This document shows positions 1 to 7,690 of a stretch of 48,103 nucleotides of DNA, piece by piece; position 1 is the stretch's first letter, and every line of letters starts with the position of its first letter. A program made the translations under genes and the position numbers. Origin of the DNA: Streptomyces durocortorensis. GTDB lineage: Bacteria > Actinomycetota > Actinomycetes > Streptomycetales > Streptomycetaceae. The stretch lies in assembly GCF_016901035.1 (NCBI RefSeq), contig NZ_JAFEUF010000021.1, positions 5,664-53,766 of the forward strand, given 5' to 3'. The notes below the pieces were generated by a model. That model was given only the letters and a program-made list of their open reading frames with translations. It did no database searches and was not told the DNA's origin.

Positions 1-110
1 CGCGGGCGGGCCTTCTCATAAAAAAAAAAAAAAACCACCAACAAAAAAAAGTCCACCCCCCCCCCCCCCCCCCCCCCCCCCAATTCTCCATTTGACCGAC
101 CCGGACAAAG
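1..110. other. Homopolymer-rich window edge, probable artefact
   Basis: This stretch holds a run of about 15 A, a second A-rich run and a C run of more than 20 bases, in DNA that is otherwise about 70% GC and free of such runs. No gene can be supported here. Runs like these are typical of contig ends or of basecalling failure, so the bases should not be trusted. Confidence 0.7.
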
Positions 111-112
111 AG

Positions 113-424
113 TCAGTGGTCATCCCAGTGGCCTTGGTGGGCGGCATGGCGGTGACCGTCGTGCACATAGTCCAAGTGGTCACCGTGAGGGACCGCCACA
201 TGCCCGCAACTCTCACCGTGGGCATGGTCGTGACCGGCATGCTCGTGATGCTCAGCGGCCTCGCACTCGTCCACGTGACCTTCATGCTCACGGTGCAGAT
301 GACCGTCGTGCGCATAATCGACGTGATCGTCGTGAGGGACCGCCACGTGCCCACAGCCTTCGCCGTGCGCATGTTCGTGTCCGGGATGAGGCTGGTGCTG
401 CAGGGATGCCACCACGCTGTCCAT
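113..424 (-). CDS. Histidine-rich small protein, probable metal binder
   Basis: The 103-residue product has 28 histidines. It contains two similar blocks of about 30 residues (residues 24-54 and 73-103), each opening with CGHVAVPH and continuing with DH-DY-HDGH-H spacing, so each carries one Cys and many His. The composition implies binding of zinc, nickel or another soft metal in the cytoplasm; no signal peptide is visible. Similar His-rich repeat proteins are common in Streptomyces, often annotated only as hypothetical. The ATG at 424 was chosen because the His-rich part begins soon after it and a GGAG lies just upstream; an in-frame ATG at 478, after a GAAAGAAG stretch, would add 18 residues. 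Metal identity and role (buffering, storage or delivery) are inference. Confidence 0.7.
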   Translation of the reverse strand: MDSVVASLQHQPHPGHEHAHGEGCGHVAVPHDDHVDYAHDGHLHREHEGHVDECEAAEHHEHAGHDHAHGESCGHVAVPHGDHLDYVHDGHRHAAHQGHWDDH

Positions 425-553
425 CTCCACATTCTCGGGCCACCGCCCGGTGGAAGACGGCAGCAACAGAAAAGTCATCTTCTTTCTACCCCCGCAAACA
501 AGGCTGCCACGAAGGACACGCATGGGCAATCAGACCATTTCGATACCTGGATT

Positions 554-568
554 CGATAACGATTCCCA
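554..568 (-). promoter_or_regulatory. Weak Zur/Fur-like box upstream of the His-rich gene
   Basis: Read on the minus strand the site is TGGGAATCGTTATCG, about 130 bases upstream of the His-rich gene. It matches roughly 9-10 of 15 positions of the Streptomyces Zur-type consensus TGAAAATGATTTTCA. The match is imperfect and the distance is long, so this is only a candidate. Confidence 0.2.
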
Positions 569-571
569 CTG

Positions 572-790
572 CTAATCGACCGGCTTGCCGGGCTGGTCGT
601 GCGTGGCGCAGTGGATGCCACCGCCCCCGGAGGCGACGGTGTCGATCACAACCGGCACGATGTCGCGGTCGGGGAACTGCTCCTGAAGGATTCCCCGGGC
701 CCTGTCGTCGGCCTTGCGGTCGCCGAACCGGGGCATGAAGACCGAGTCGTTGGCCACGTAGAAGTTGGTGTAAGTCGTCGCCCTCGCCGG
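572..790 (-). pseudogene. Agmatine deiminase C-terminal fragment
   Basis: The minus-strand frame ending at the TAG at 572-574 encodes a typical agmatine deiminase/peptidyl-arginine deiminase tail: TNFYVANDSVFMPRFGDRKA, then GILQEQFPDRDIVPVVID, then the GGGGIHC catalytic-cysteine segment with CATHDQP. The N-terminal two thirds of the gene, including the DCWMRDSGP region, is missing. The reading frame loses similarity at about 790, where a plus-strand ABC permease tail begins. An intact enzyme hydrolyses agmatine to N-carbamoylputrescine; this piece cannot. It is not the other half of the broken copy at 1099-1940, because both contain the same C-terminal region with different residues. Confidence 0.7.
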
Positions 791-793
791 TGA

Positions 794-955
794 CCCCCCG
801 ACTGGGGCCGCATGGTCTTCGACGGGCAGACCGCCGTCCAGCACGGGTACCCCCTGTCCGCCGTACTGCCGTGCGTCCTGATCGTGCTGACCGTCGTCGC
901 CTTCAACGTGGTCGGCGAGCGCTGGGCCGACCGTGTCGCCAGGAGGACCCCATGA
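794..955 (+). pseudogene. ABC peptide/nickel-type permease C-terminal fragment
   Basis: The frame reads PPDWGRMVFDGQTAV and then a hydrophobic segment (PLSAVLPCVLIVLTVVAFNV), ending VVGERWADRVARRTP before the TGA at 953-955. This is the standard C-terminus of a DppC/OppC-type permease, where PxxWGRM precedes the last transmembrane helix. There is no start codon and the first ~200 residues are absent; an in-frame TGA lies at 791-793. Its stop overlaps the start of the ATPase fragment in ATGA, which is the native operon arrangement, so both came from one transporter operon. Confidence 0.7.
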
Positions 956-1098
956 CAGCCCCGTACGTACTCGACGTCCAAGGGCTGCGGATCACGCTGC
1001 CCGGCACCGCCCGGCGGGTTCTCGACGGCGTCGACCTGACCGTCGCCGCGGGCGAGACCGTCGCGCTCGTGGGCGAGTCGGGTTCCGGCAAGACCACT
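952..1098 (+). pseudogene. ABC transporter ATPase N-terminal fragment
   Basis: From the ATG at 952 the product reads like a DppD/OppD-type ATPase: a first strand VLDVQGLRITL, then VLDGVDLTVAAGETVALVGE and the Walker A GESGSGKTT at residues 41-49. Similarity stops right after Walker A at about 1098, where the sequence runs into agmatine deiminase sequence in another frame. The Q-loop, signature motif and Walker B are missing, so this is a remnant. Confidence 0.75.
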
Positions 1099-1940
1099 CC
1101 GCGAGCGCGGCCAAGGCGCGTTCCCTGTGCGGCAGTTCGGTGACCGTCATCACGTCCATCCCCGTGGACGACTGCTGGATGCGCGACTCCGGCCCGGTGT
1201 TCCGCACCGACGGGGCCGGCGGGCTCGACGCGGTGGGACTCAATTTCAACGGCTGGGGCGGGAAGCAGGCCCACGGCAAGGACGCCCGGGTCGCCGAACG
1301 GGTCGCCGCGTACACCGGCGTCCCCTTCCGTCACACCGACTTCGTCGGTGAGGGAGGCGCCATCGAGCAGGACGGCGCGGGAACCCTCATGGCGACCCGG
1401 AGCAGTCTGCTCAACCGCAACCGCAACCCCGGCAAGCCGGAGAGCGAGCTGGCGGCCGGGTGTGCGACGCGTACGGCGCGTCCAAGGTCATCTGGTTCGA
1501 CGGCGTCCGCGGCCAGGACATCACCGACGACCACGTCGACGCCACATCACGCTTCCTGGCCCCGGGCGAGGCCCTCGTCCAGATGCCTCTCGCGACGGAC
1601 GACGACGCCTACGCCGAGGACGCCCGGCAGCAGCACCGCATCCTCACCGGTTCGACGACCGCACAGGGCGGGCCGATGGAGGTGACGCGGCTCCAGGGCT
1701 CGGACTACGAGAGGATCCGCTCCGGCCACCCGGACTTCCTCGCCTAGTACGCGAACTACTACCCGTGCAACGACGCCGTCATCTGCGCCCACTTCGGCGA
1801 CTCCCGCGCGGACGCGGCGGCGAAGACCCTGCTGGCCCGCCTCCACCCCGACCGGGTCGTCGAGCAGCTGAACATCGACCGCCTCGGCACGGGGGGGCGG
1901 CGGCATCCACTGCGTCACCCAGCAGCAGCCCGTGCCGTAG
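1099..1940 (+). pseudogene. Broken agmatine deiminase
   Basis: Agmatine deiminase sequence can be followed across three frames: VDDCWMRDSGPVFRTD near 1165, NFNGWGGKQ, GEGGAIEQDGAGT, then (after a frame change near 1455-1462) YGASKVIWFDGVRGQDITDD, and finally YANYYPCNDAVICAHFGDSR and the catalytic GGGGIHC. The lesions are a one-base indel near 1460, a TAG at 1745-1747 where relatives usually have Ser (one substitution from TCG), and a seven-G run at 1891-1897 that is one base too long for the frame. The N-terminus is replaced by the ABC ATPase fragment. Two lesions could be sequencing errors, but the nonsense codon and missing N-terminus argue for a true pseudogene. Confidence 0.75.
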
Positions 1941-2003
1941 CCGTGGGCGTCGGCCCCGCCGGGGGGCCGGGTGCGGGGCCCGACCGGCCTGTACCCTGCG
2001 ATC

Positions 2004-2822
2004 ATGCAGCCGTCCGCCCCCTCCTCCCCGTCGGGGTCCGCGCGGCCGGGTCCGGTCGCGGACCCCGCCCGGCGCGGGCTCCTGACGGAGCGCATCGCCC
2101 GTGAGCTGGAGCACGACATCCGCTCCGGCCGGATCGCCGTCGGGACGAAGCTCCCCTCCGAGCGGGAGCTGGCCGCCCAGTTCGGGGCCAGCAGGAACGT
2201 CGTGCGCGAGGTGCTGCGGCGGCTGGAGGCCCAGCATCTGATCGAAGTCGCCCCGGGGCGCGGCTCCTTCGTCCAGGAGCAGTCCTCGGGACAGGCCCGG
2301 GGGTACGACGCGCTGTACCGGGCGGGGCGGCCCACCGTGCGGCAGCTGATCGAGGCGCGGATCCCGCTGGAGGTCGAGATGGTCCGGCTGGCGACCGAGC
2401 GGGCCACGGACGAGGACATCGCGGCGATGCGGACCGCCCGGGACGCCCTGGAGTCGGCGACCGACGTCGTGGTCAAGGCCCAGGCGGACATGGAGTTCCA
2501 CGACGCCATCGCCGTGGCCAGCAAGAACCCGGTGCTGCGGATCATGCTCTCCTCGATCAGCGGGATGATGTTCGAGATGATGCTCCGCTCGAACTCCGAC
2601 CCGTCGATCGGCGAGCCCGGCGTACCGCACCACCCGGAGATCTTCGAGGCGGTCGAGGCGCGGGACGTGGACCTCGCGTGCGCGCGGATGCGGGAGCACC
2701 TGATGCTGGGCCTGCGGACGTACGGGGCGGATCTCGACGTCCAGGTCGACACGATGGCGCGCAACCACATCGAGACACTGCTGGATCAGGCCGAGGGCCG
2801 CCGGACGCCTCCGGGGCGGTAG
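2004..2822 (+). CDS. FadR-subfamily GntR transcriptional regulator
   Basis: The 272-residue protein has a GntR winged helix-turn-helix at about residues 25-95 (LTERIARELEHDIRSGRIAVG, then LPSERELAAQFGASRNVVRE, then the wing GRGSFVQ). An FCD ligand-binding domain follows at about 110-255, with the usual metal-site residues in DMEFHDAI, VPHHPEIF and MREHLML. FCD regulators bind organic acids or sugar acids and repress until ligand arrives. It lies upstream of and co-directional with an ABC importer and a sugar-acid dehydratase, and a perfect GntR-type palindrome lies between it and the importer, so it probably controls that operon. Start: ATG 2004; an in-frame ATG at 1971 gives a less typical N-terminus. 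Confidence 0.88.
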   Translation: MQPSAPSSPSGSARPGPVADPARRGLLTERIARELEHDIRSGRIAVGTKLPSERELAAQFGASRNVVREVLRRLEAQHLIEVAPGRGSFVQEQSSGQARGYDALYRAGRPTVRQLIEARIPLEVEMVRLATERATDEDIAAMRTARDALESATDVVVKAQADMEFHDAIAVASKNPVLRIMLSSISGMMFEMMLRSNSDPSIGEPGVPHHPEIFEAVEARDVDLACARMREHLMLGLRTYGADLDVQVDTMARNHIETLLDQAEGRRTPPGR

Positions 2823-2997
2823 CCCCCGCCGAACCCGGGCCCAGGCGGAATGCGCCCGCTCGGTCCTCCCCGCCCGGTCCTCCACGCCCGGTCCTCCCCA
2901 TCCGTCGACCGCGCCGGAATTGATCCGTCCGGTCCGTGGAATCTTGGCTTCAGGGTCTGGTCCGGGAGGTTTCCCTGCTGTTACGGTCCCGCGTAGA

Positions 2998-3033
2998 CCA
3001 ACTGGTCCTACCAGTTGGACCAGGTTGGACCAG
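2998..3033 (+). promoter_or_regulatory. GntR/FadR operator with extra half sites
   Basis: Positions 2998-3018 form a perfect inverted repeat with 9-base arms, CCAACTGGT and ACCAGTTGG, around a CCT centre. The core TGGTNNNACCA is the known FadR-subfamily operator pattern. It overlaps a 10-base-period direct repeat, TTGGACCAG at 3015-3023 and again at 3025-3033, giving an additional half site. It sits about 100 bases upstream of the binding-protein start and is the best candidate site for the regulator encoded at 2004-2822. Confidence 0.75.
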
Positions 3034-3118
3034 CCCGGTCCCGCCGGGTCGGCAGGGCCCGCCCGCCATCCGTACACAGCCCGCGACCCGTACGTACCGC
3101 AGAGAAACGAGGACGAGG

Positions 3119-4429
3119 ATGTCCACGAGCAGCCAGCCCCTGAGCCGGCGTGCCTTCGGCAGGCTCGCCGCGGCGGCCGCCGGGGCGGGCGCGCTGAGCG
3201 CCTGTTCGAGCGGGGGCGGCAAGCCCTCGGCCGACGCACCGTTGCGGATCATGGCGATCAACCACGTCTGGTCCCAGGCGGTCAAGCGCCGCACCGTGGA
3301 GTTCGAGGAGCGGATCGGGCGCCGGGTCTCGATGACCCTGCTCACCGCCGACCAGCTCGCCAGCAGCTACAACGTGAAGCTGAACGCCTCGGGCACCGAC
3401 GTCGACGTGATGATGGTCCGCGCGCTCCAGGAACAGTTGCTGTTCGGCCACAACGGCTGGCTCGCCGACCTCAGCGACCGCGTCGCGAATGACGCCCGGT
3501 TCGCCTGGGACGACTTCCAGGAGGCCCCGCGCCAGGCGTCGGTCACGGCCGGGAAGGTGCTGAGCGTCCCGGTGGTGACCGAGCGCCCCGCCCTCTACTA
3601 CCGCAAGAACCTGGTGGCGGACCTGGGCGGGCCGCCTCGCACCCTGGAGGCGCTGATGGAGGGCGCGCGGGAGCTGACCCGGCGGAAGGACGGCTTCTAC
3701 GGGTACGTCGGCCGGGGCCAGCGCAGCGGCGCGGTCTCCCAGTGGTCGAGCTTCCTCTACTCGTACGGCGGGGACTTCGTCGTGGACGGGAAGTCCGGCA
3801 TCGGCAGCCCGGAGTCCGTCGCCGCCTACGAGTTCTACGGCCGTCTGCTCGCCGGCTCCGGGCCGCCCGGGGCGACGAACATGAGCCTCGAACAGGCCAT
3901 GCCCATCTTCGCGCAGGGCAAGGCCGCCTTCTTCGTCGACGCCGACGCGATCTACAGCAGCTTCCTCGACCCGAAGGTGTCGCGGGTACGCGAGACCGTG
4001 GGCTTCGCGCCCTTCCCGGCCGGGCCGGCCGGGGCGAAGCCGCACAACATCCCGTCCTGGAGCCTCGGCATCAACACCTTCTCCCGACTGCGCGACGACG
4101 CCTGGGAGTTCATCCGCTGGGCGGCCGGTCCCGAGATGTCGGCCGCGCTCCAGAAGGACGGCATACCCGGCGCCCGCTCCTCGGTGTGGGCCGACCCGAA
4201 GGCGCTGTCCGCCTTCCCGCCGGAGCTGGCCGAGGCCATGCGGCTCAACGCGGAGCGCGGCGTGGGCTACGACCGGCCGCGCGTCCTCCAGGTCGGCCGG
4301 GCCCGGGACATCGTCGGCCGCCCGCTGGTCGCGGGCATCCTCGGCCAGTCCGTGCGGCCGGTCGTGCGCGACGCGGACGCGGAGTTCGCCGATTTCCTCG
4401 TACGCGACAACCGTCACAAGGAGTCCTGA
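3119..4429 (+). CDS. Carbohydrate ABC transporter substrate-binding lipoprotein
   Basis: The 436-residue protein begins with a twin-arginine-like SRRAFGRL, a hydrophobic stretch and a lipobox LSAC with Cys29 as the lipidated residue, so it is probably exported by Tat and anchored outside the membrane. The mature part is a family 1 extracellular solute-binding protein: an early strand LRIMAINHVWSQ, a central VVTERPALYYRKNL typical of sugar-binding members, and a GINTFSRLRDDAWEFIRWA segment near the C-terminus. The ATG at 3119 has an AGGACGAGG ribosome-binding site; an upstream in-frame start at 2936 would run through the operator. The gene ends TGATG, coupled to the first permease. The ligand is inferred to be a sugar acid or its glycoside, from the dehydratase downstream. 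Confidence 0.9.
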   Translation: MSTSSQPLSRRAFGRLAAAAAGAGALSACSSGGGKPSADAPLRIMAINHVWSQAVKRRTVEFEERIGRRVSMTLLTADQLASSYNVKLNASGTDVDVMMVRALQEQLLFGHNGWLADLSDRVANDARFAWDDFQEAPRQASVTAGKVLSVPVVTERPALYYRKNLVADLGGPPRTLEALMEGARELTRRKDGFYGYVGRGQRSGAVSQWSSFLYSYGGDFVVDGKSGIGSPESVAAYEFYGRLLAGSGPPGATNMSLEQAMPIFAQGKAAFFVDADAIYSSFLDPKVSRVRETVGFAPFPAGPAGAKPHNIPSWSLGINTFSRLRDDAWEFIRWAAGPEMSAALQKDGIPGARSSVWADPKALSAFPPELAEAMRLNAERGVGYDRPRVLQVGRARDIVGRPLVAGILGQSVRPVVRDADAEFADFLVRDNRHKES

Positions 4430-5418
4430 TGCCCGCCATGGAGACCACAGGGGCCGGCGGGGTCGCAACGGCCGCCCGGAGCGCCACCACCCGCACACCG
4501 GGCCCGACGCCGCGTGGGGCAGGACGGCGGCAGCGGACCTTCGAGCAGGCCAACCGGCGGCTCAAGTGGGCGATGCTCGCCCCGGCCGTGCTCTTCGTCG
4601 GCCTGATGATCGTCTTTCCGCTGGTCTTCACGCTGAACCTCAGCCTCACCGACGCCTTCGGTGCGGTGAACGCCGACAGCGCCCACATCGGGCTGCGCAA
4701 CTTCGGTGACGCCCTGGGCGACACCCGCCGGTTCTGGCCCGCGGCCCGCCGCACCCTGGTCTTCACGGTCGGCGCGGTGGTGCTGGAGACGGTGCTCGGG
4801 CTCGCCCTGGCGATGCTGATGCGCAAGCCGTTCCGGGGGATGCGCTGGGTGCGGACCGTGCTCATCATCCCGCTGCTCGCCACGCCGGTCGCGATCGGCA
4901 TCCTGTGGCTGCTGATCCTCGACCCCACCAACGGCATCGCCAACCACCTGCTGGAGGCGGTCGGCGCGCCCCGGCAGGAGTTCCTGGGCTCGGTCGGGCA
5001 GTCGCTGCCGACGCTGATGCTGATCGACGTGTGGCAGTGGACGCCGATGATGACGCTGCTGCTCCTCGCCGGACTGACCACGCTCCCCGAGGAGCCGGAG
5101 GAAGCCGCGCTGGTGGACGGGGCCAACGCCTGGCAGCGGTTCCGGTACGTCGTCCTGCCGATGCTCGGGCCGACGCTCGCCACCGCCCTGGTGCTGCGCG
5201 CCGTCGACGCGCTGAAGACCTTCGACATCCTCTACGCCACCAAGGGCGCGGGCGGCGGTTCGGACTTCGAGGTGGAGACCCTCAACGTCTACGCCTACGG
5301 GCTCACCTTCGACTACCAGGAGTACGGCCTGGCCGCCGCCGTCCTGGTCCTGTTCACGCTGTTCATCATCGGTGTCGTGGTGCTGCTGCGCCGCCGGGGC
5401 GGAAGGAAGAACGCATGA
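4429..5418 (+). CDS. Sugar ABC transporter permease (MalF-like)
   Basis: The 329-residue membrane protein has a basic cytoplasmic N-terminus of about 45 residues and then six predicted helices, the first being MLAPAVLFVGLMIVFPLVFTL. The EAA loop that contacts the ATPase is visible as PEEAALVDGANAWQRFRYVVLP. The start overlaps the stop of the binding-protein gene (TGATG), and the stop overlaps the next permease start (ATGA), so the three genes are translationally coupled. No ATPase gene is present in the operon, as is usual for Streptomyces sugar importers that share the MsiK ATPase encoded elsewhere. Confidence 0.9.
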   Translation: MPAMETTGAGGVATAARSATTRTPGPTPRGAGRRQRTFEQANRRLKWAMLAPAVLFVGLMIVFPLVFTLNLSLTDAFGAVNADSAHIGLRNFGDALGDTRRFWPAARRTLVFTVGAVVLETVLGLALAMLMRKPFRGMRWVRTVLIIPLLATPVAIGILWLLILDPTNGIANHLLEAVGAPRQEFLGSVGQSLPTLMLIDVWQWTPMMTLLLLAGLTTLPEEPEEAALVDGANAWQRFRYVVLPMLGPTLATALVLRAVDALKTFDILYATKGAGGGSDFEVETLNVYAYGLTFDYQEYGLAAAVLVLFTLFIIGVVVLLRRRGGRKNA

Positions 5419-6260
5419 GTGCCACCCTCTCCCCCGCGCGGACCGGGCGCGGCCGCCGGTACGGTTCCTGGCTGCGCGGCGTCGCCATCACCGTCGTGAC
5501 ACTGGTCTTCGCGCTGCCGGTGGTGTGGATGTTCGCCGCCGCCTTCAAGACCAATGTGCAGGTCACCGATCCCTCGGTCGGGCTCTGGTTCACACCCACG
5601 CTGGACAACTTCCGGGCCGTCGTCGAGGCCGGACAGATCGTGCGCTCGATGGGCAACTCCCTGCTGGTCGGGGTGGTTTCGACGCTCCTCTCCGCAGTGA
5701 TCGCGGTACCGGCGGCCTGGGCGGTGGGCCGGTTCTCCATGCACCGCACCGGCTCCGTGATCCTGGTCGCGCGCATCGTCCCGGCGATCTCGCTGCTGGT
5801 GCCCTGGTACTACCTGTTCGCACGGATGGGCCTGGTCGGCTCCTACACGGTGCTCGTCCTCAGCCATATGTTCGTCTCGGTCCCGCTGATCATGTGGATC
5901 ATGATCAGCTTCTTCGCCGGGCTGCCGGTCGAGCTGGAGGAGGCCGCCCGTACCGACGGACTGAGCGCCTTCGGCGCGTTCTGGCGGATCTCGCTGCCGC
6001 TGGCCGCACCGGGAACCGCGACCGCGTCGCTGCTGGCCTTCGTCTTCAGCTGGAACAACTTCATGTTCGCGCTGGTCTTCTCCGACGACCGGACCCAGAC
6101 CGTGCCGGTCACGCTGTTCAACTTCATCTCCTACGCGAGCACGGACTGGGGCGGCCTGATGGCAGCCGCCTCCCTCATCACCGTGCCCGTGGTCCTGGCC
6201 GCCGTCCTCGGCCAGAAGTATCTGGTGGCCGGATTGACCTCCGGCGCCTCCAAGGGCTGA
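5415..6260 (+). CDS. Sugar ABC transporter permease (MalG-like)
   Basis: The 281-residue partner permease has an N-terminal helix [23 protein letters not shown] and the EAA loop [24 protein letters not shown], with [13 protein letters not shown] shortly after, a signature of MalG-type permeases. It is coupled to the preceding permease by ATGA and followed after about 50 bases by the dehydratase gene. Together with the binding protein and an ATPase encoded elsewhere it would form the CUT1-type importer. Confidence 0.9.
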   Translation: MSATLSPARTGRGRRYGSWLRGVAITVVTLVFALPVVWMFAAAFKTNVQVTDPSVGLWFTPTLDNFRAVVEAGQIVRSMGNSLLVGVVSTLLSAVIAVPAAWAVGRFSMHRTGSVILVARIVPAISLLVPWYYLFARMGLVGSYTVLVLSHMFVSVPLIMWIMISFFAGLPVELEEAARTDGLSAFGAFWRISLPLAAPGTATASLLAFVFSWNNFMFALVFSDDRTQTVPVTLFNFISYASTDWGGLMAAASLITVPVVLAAVLGQKYLVAGLTSGASKG

Positions 6261-6312
6261 ACCTTCCACTCCCCCGACCTCCGACCCCCACCCGCGGAAA
6301 GAGCACACACGC

Positions 6313-7527
6313 ATGAAGATCGTCGACGCGAAGGTCGTCGTCACCAGCCCCGGCCGCAACTTCGTCACCCTGAAGCTGACAACCGACGAAGGGCTCACCG
6401 GCCTCGGCGACGCGACCCTGAACGGGAGGGAGTTGGCGGTCGTCAGCTACCTGGCCGACCATGTCGCCCCGCTGCTGACCGGGCTCGACCCCCATCGCAT
6501 CGAGGACACCTGGCAGTCGCTGTACCGGGGCGCGTACTGGCGGCGCGGCCCGGTGACGATGGCCGCCATCGCCGCCGTCGACGTGGCGCTCTGGGACATC
6601 AAGGCGAAGGCCGCCGGGCTGCCGCTGTACCAGCTCCTGGGCGGTGCGAGCCGGGAGCGGATCGGGACATACGGTCACGCCAACGGCCGGGACATCCCCG
6701 AACTGCTCGACTCCGTACGGGCCCGGCTCGCCGAGGGCTACCCCGCCGTCCGCATCCAGTCCGGCATCCCCGGGCTCAAGGCCGTGTACGGGGTCTCCGA
6801 CACCGACGACACCGGCGCGCCGGTCCTCCACCAGCAGGCCCGCCCCCTGGTGGAGGACTGGGACACGGCCGCGTACCTGCGCCATGTGCCGGCCGTGTTC
6901 GAGGCGGTGCGCGCGGAGTTCGGCCCCGAACTGCCGCTGCTCCACGACTCCCACCACCGGCTCACCCCGATCCAGGCCGCCCGGCTCGGCAGGGACCTGG
7001 AGCCCTACCGGCCGTTCTGGCTGGAGGACTGCACCCCGGCCGAGAACCAGGAGGCCCTGCGTCTGGTCCGCCGGTCCACGACCACGCCGCTGGCCGTGGG
7101 CGAGGTGTTCAACACGGTGTACGACTACCAGGCCCTGATCACCGAGCAGTTGATCGACTACGTGCGCTCGGCGGTGACCCACTTCGGCGGGGTCACCCCG
7201 CTGCGGAAGCTCTTCGACTTCGCCGCGCAGTACCAGATCAAGAGCGCGATCCACGGCCCCGAGGACATCTCCCCGGTCGGGATGGCCGCCGCCGTCCACC
7301 TGGACCTGGCCGTGCACAACTTCGGCATCCAGGAGTTCTCCGGCCACACCCCGCTCACCGACGAGGTGTTCCGGCACGCCTACACCTTCACCGATGGCCA
7401 CCTGCACCCGGGCGAGGCGCCCGGCATCGGCGTGGAGCTGGACGAGGAGCTGGCCGCCGCCCACCCGTACGCGCCCGCGTACCTGCCGGTCAACCGGCTC
7501 CACGACGGGACCGTGCACGACTGGTGA
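6313..7527 (+). CDS. manD: Mannonate/gluconate dehydratase, ManD/RspA group of the enolase superfamily
   Basis: The 404-residue protein aligns along its length with ManD/RspA: start [20 protein letters not shown], then [11 protein letters not shown], then [20 protein letters not shown]. Expected active-site residues are seen: Arg147 and Tyr159 in the insert loop, the metal ligands Asp212, Glu238 and Glu264, and His214 in HDSHHR. These enzymes dehydrate D-mannonate or D-gluconate to 2-keto-3-deoxygluconate; some members have low activity or another role, so the substrate is inferred. The gene follows the importer by 52 bases with a GGAAAG ribosome-binding site and probably belongs to the same operon. 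No KDG kinase or aldolase lies nearby, so the product must be used by enzymes encoded elsewhere. Confidence 0.88.
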   Translation: MKIVDAKVVVTSPGRNFVTLKLTTDEGLTGLGDATLNGRELAVVSYLADHVAPLLTGLDPHRIEDTWQSLYRGAYWRRGPVTMAAIAAVDVALWDIKAKAAGLPLYQLLGGASRERIGTYGHANGRDIPELLDSVRARLAEGYPAVRIQSGIPGLKAVYGVSDTDDTGAPVLHQQARPLVEDWDTAAYLRHVPAVFEAVRAEFGPELPLLHDSHHRLTPIQAARLGRDLEPYRPFWLEDCTPAENQEALRLVRRSTTTPLAVGEVFNTVYDYQALITEQLIDYVRSAVTHFGGVTPLRKLFDFAAQYQIKSAIHGPEDISPVGMAAAVHLDLAVHNFGIQEFSGHTPLTDEVFRHAYTFTDGHLHPGEAPGIGVELDEELAAAHPYAPAYLPVNRLHDGTVHDW

Positions 7528-7549
7528 GCTCCCTTCGCTCATGAGCTCC

Positions 7550-7577
7550 GCGGGGTCCGGCGTATGCGGGGCCCCGC
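7550..7577 (+). terminator. Possible terminator hairpin after manD
   Basis: GCGGGG at 7550-7555 can pair with CCCCGC at 7572-7577, and an alternative perfect palindrome TGCGGGGCCCCGCA lies at 7565-7578. It falls 23 bases after the manD stop and ahead of the lacI-type promoter. There is no T run, which is common for actinobacterial terminators. Confidence 0.35.
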
Positions 7578-7643
7578 ACCCACACGGCCGAAAGAAGTCT
7601 TGCGCGATCCCTTGACCCCATCGGGACGGAGGTTCACAGTTAC

Positions 7644-7676
7644 TCACTAATGCGCATTACTAATACGCATTAGTGA
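7644..7676. promoter_or_regulatory. LacI-type operator/promoter region
   Basis: An AT-rich island contains an inverted repeat with 11-base arms, TCACTAATGCG at 7644-7654 and CGCATTAGTGA at 7666-7676. Inside lies the perfect 12-base palindrome TAATGCGCATTA (7648-7659). The centre CG/GC steps and TAAT flanks fit LacI-family operators. The site ends 14 bases before the GTG of the LacI gene, so it is most likely an autoregulatory operator. No second copy was noticed upstream of the FAD oxidoreductase. Confidence 0.75.
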
Positions 7677-7690
7677 TCCGGAGGAACACC

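Noticed and set aside
1547..2770. A 407-residue minus-strand frame over the GntR gene
   Set aside because: Arg/Ser-rich antisense sequence with no domain; the plus-strand GntR frame is clear.
2936..3118. Extension of the binding-protein gene to an upstream in-frame start at 2936
   Set aside because: It would translate through the operator palindrome and bury the signal peptide; the ATG at 3119 has a good ribosome-binding site and a lipoprotein signal.
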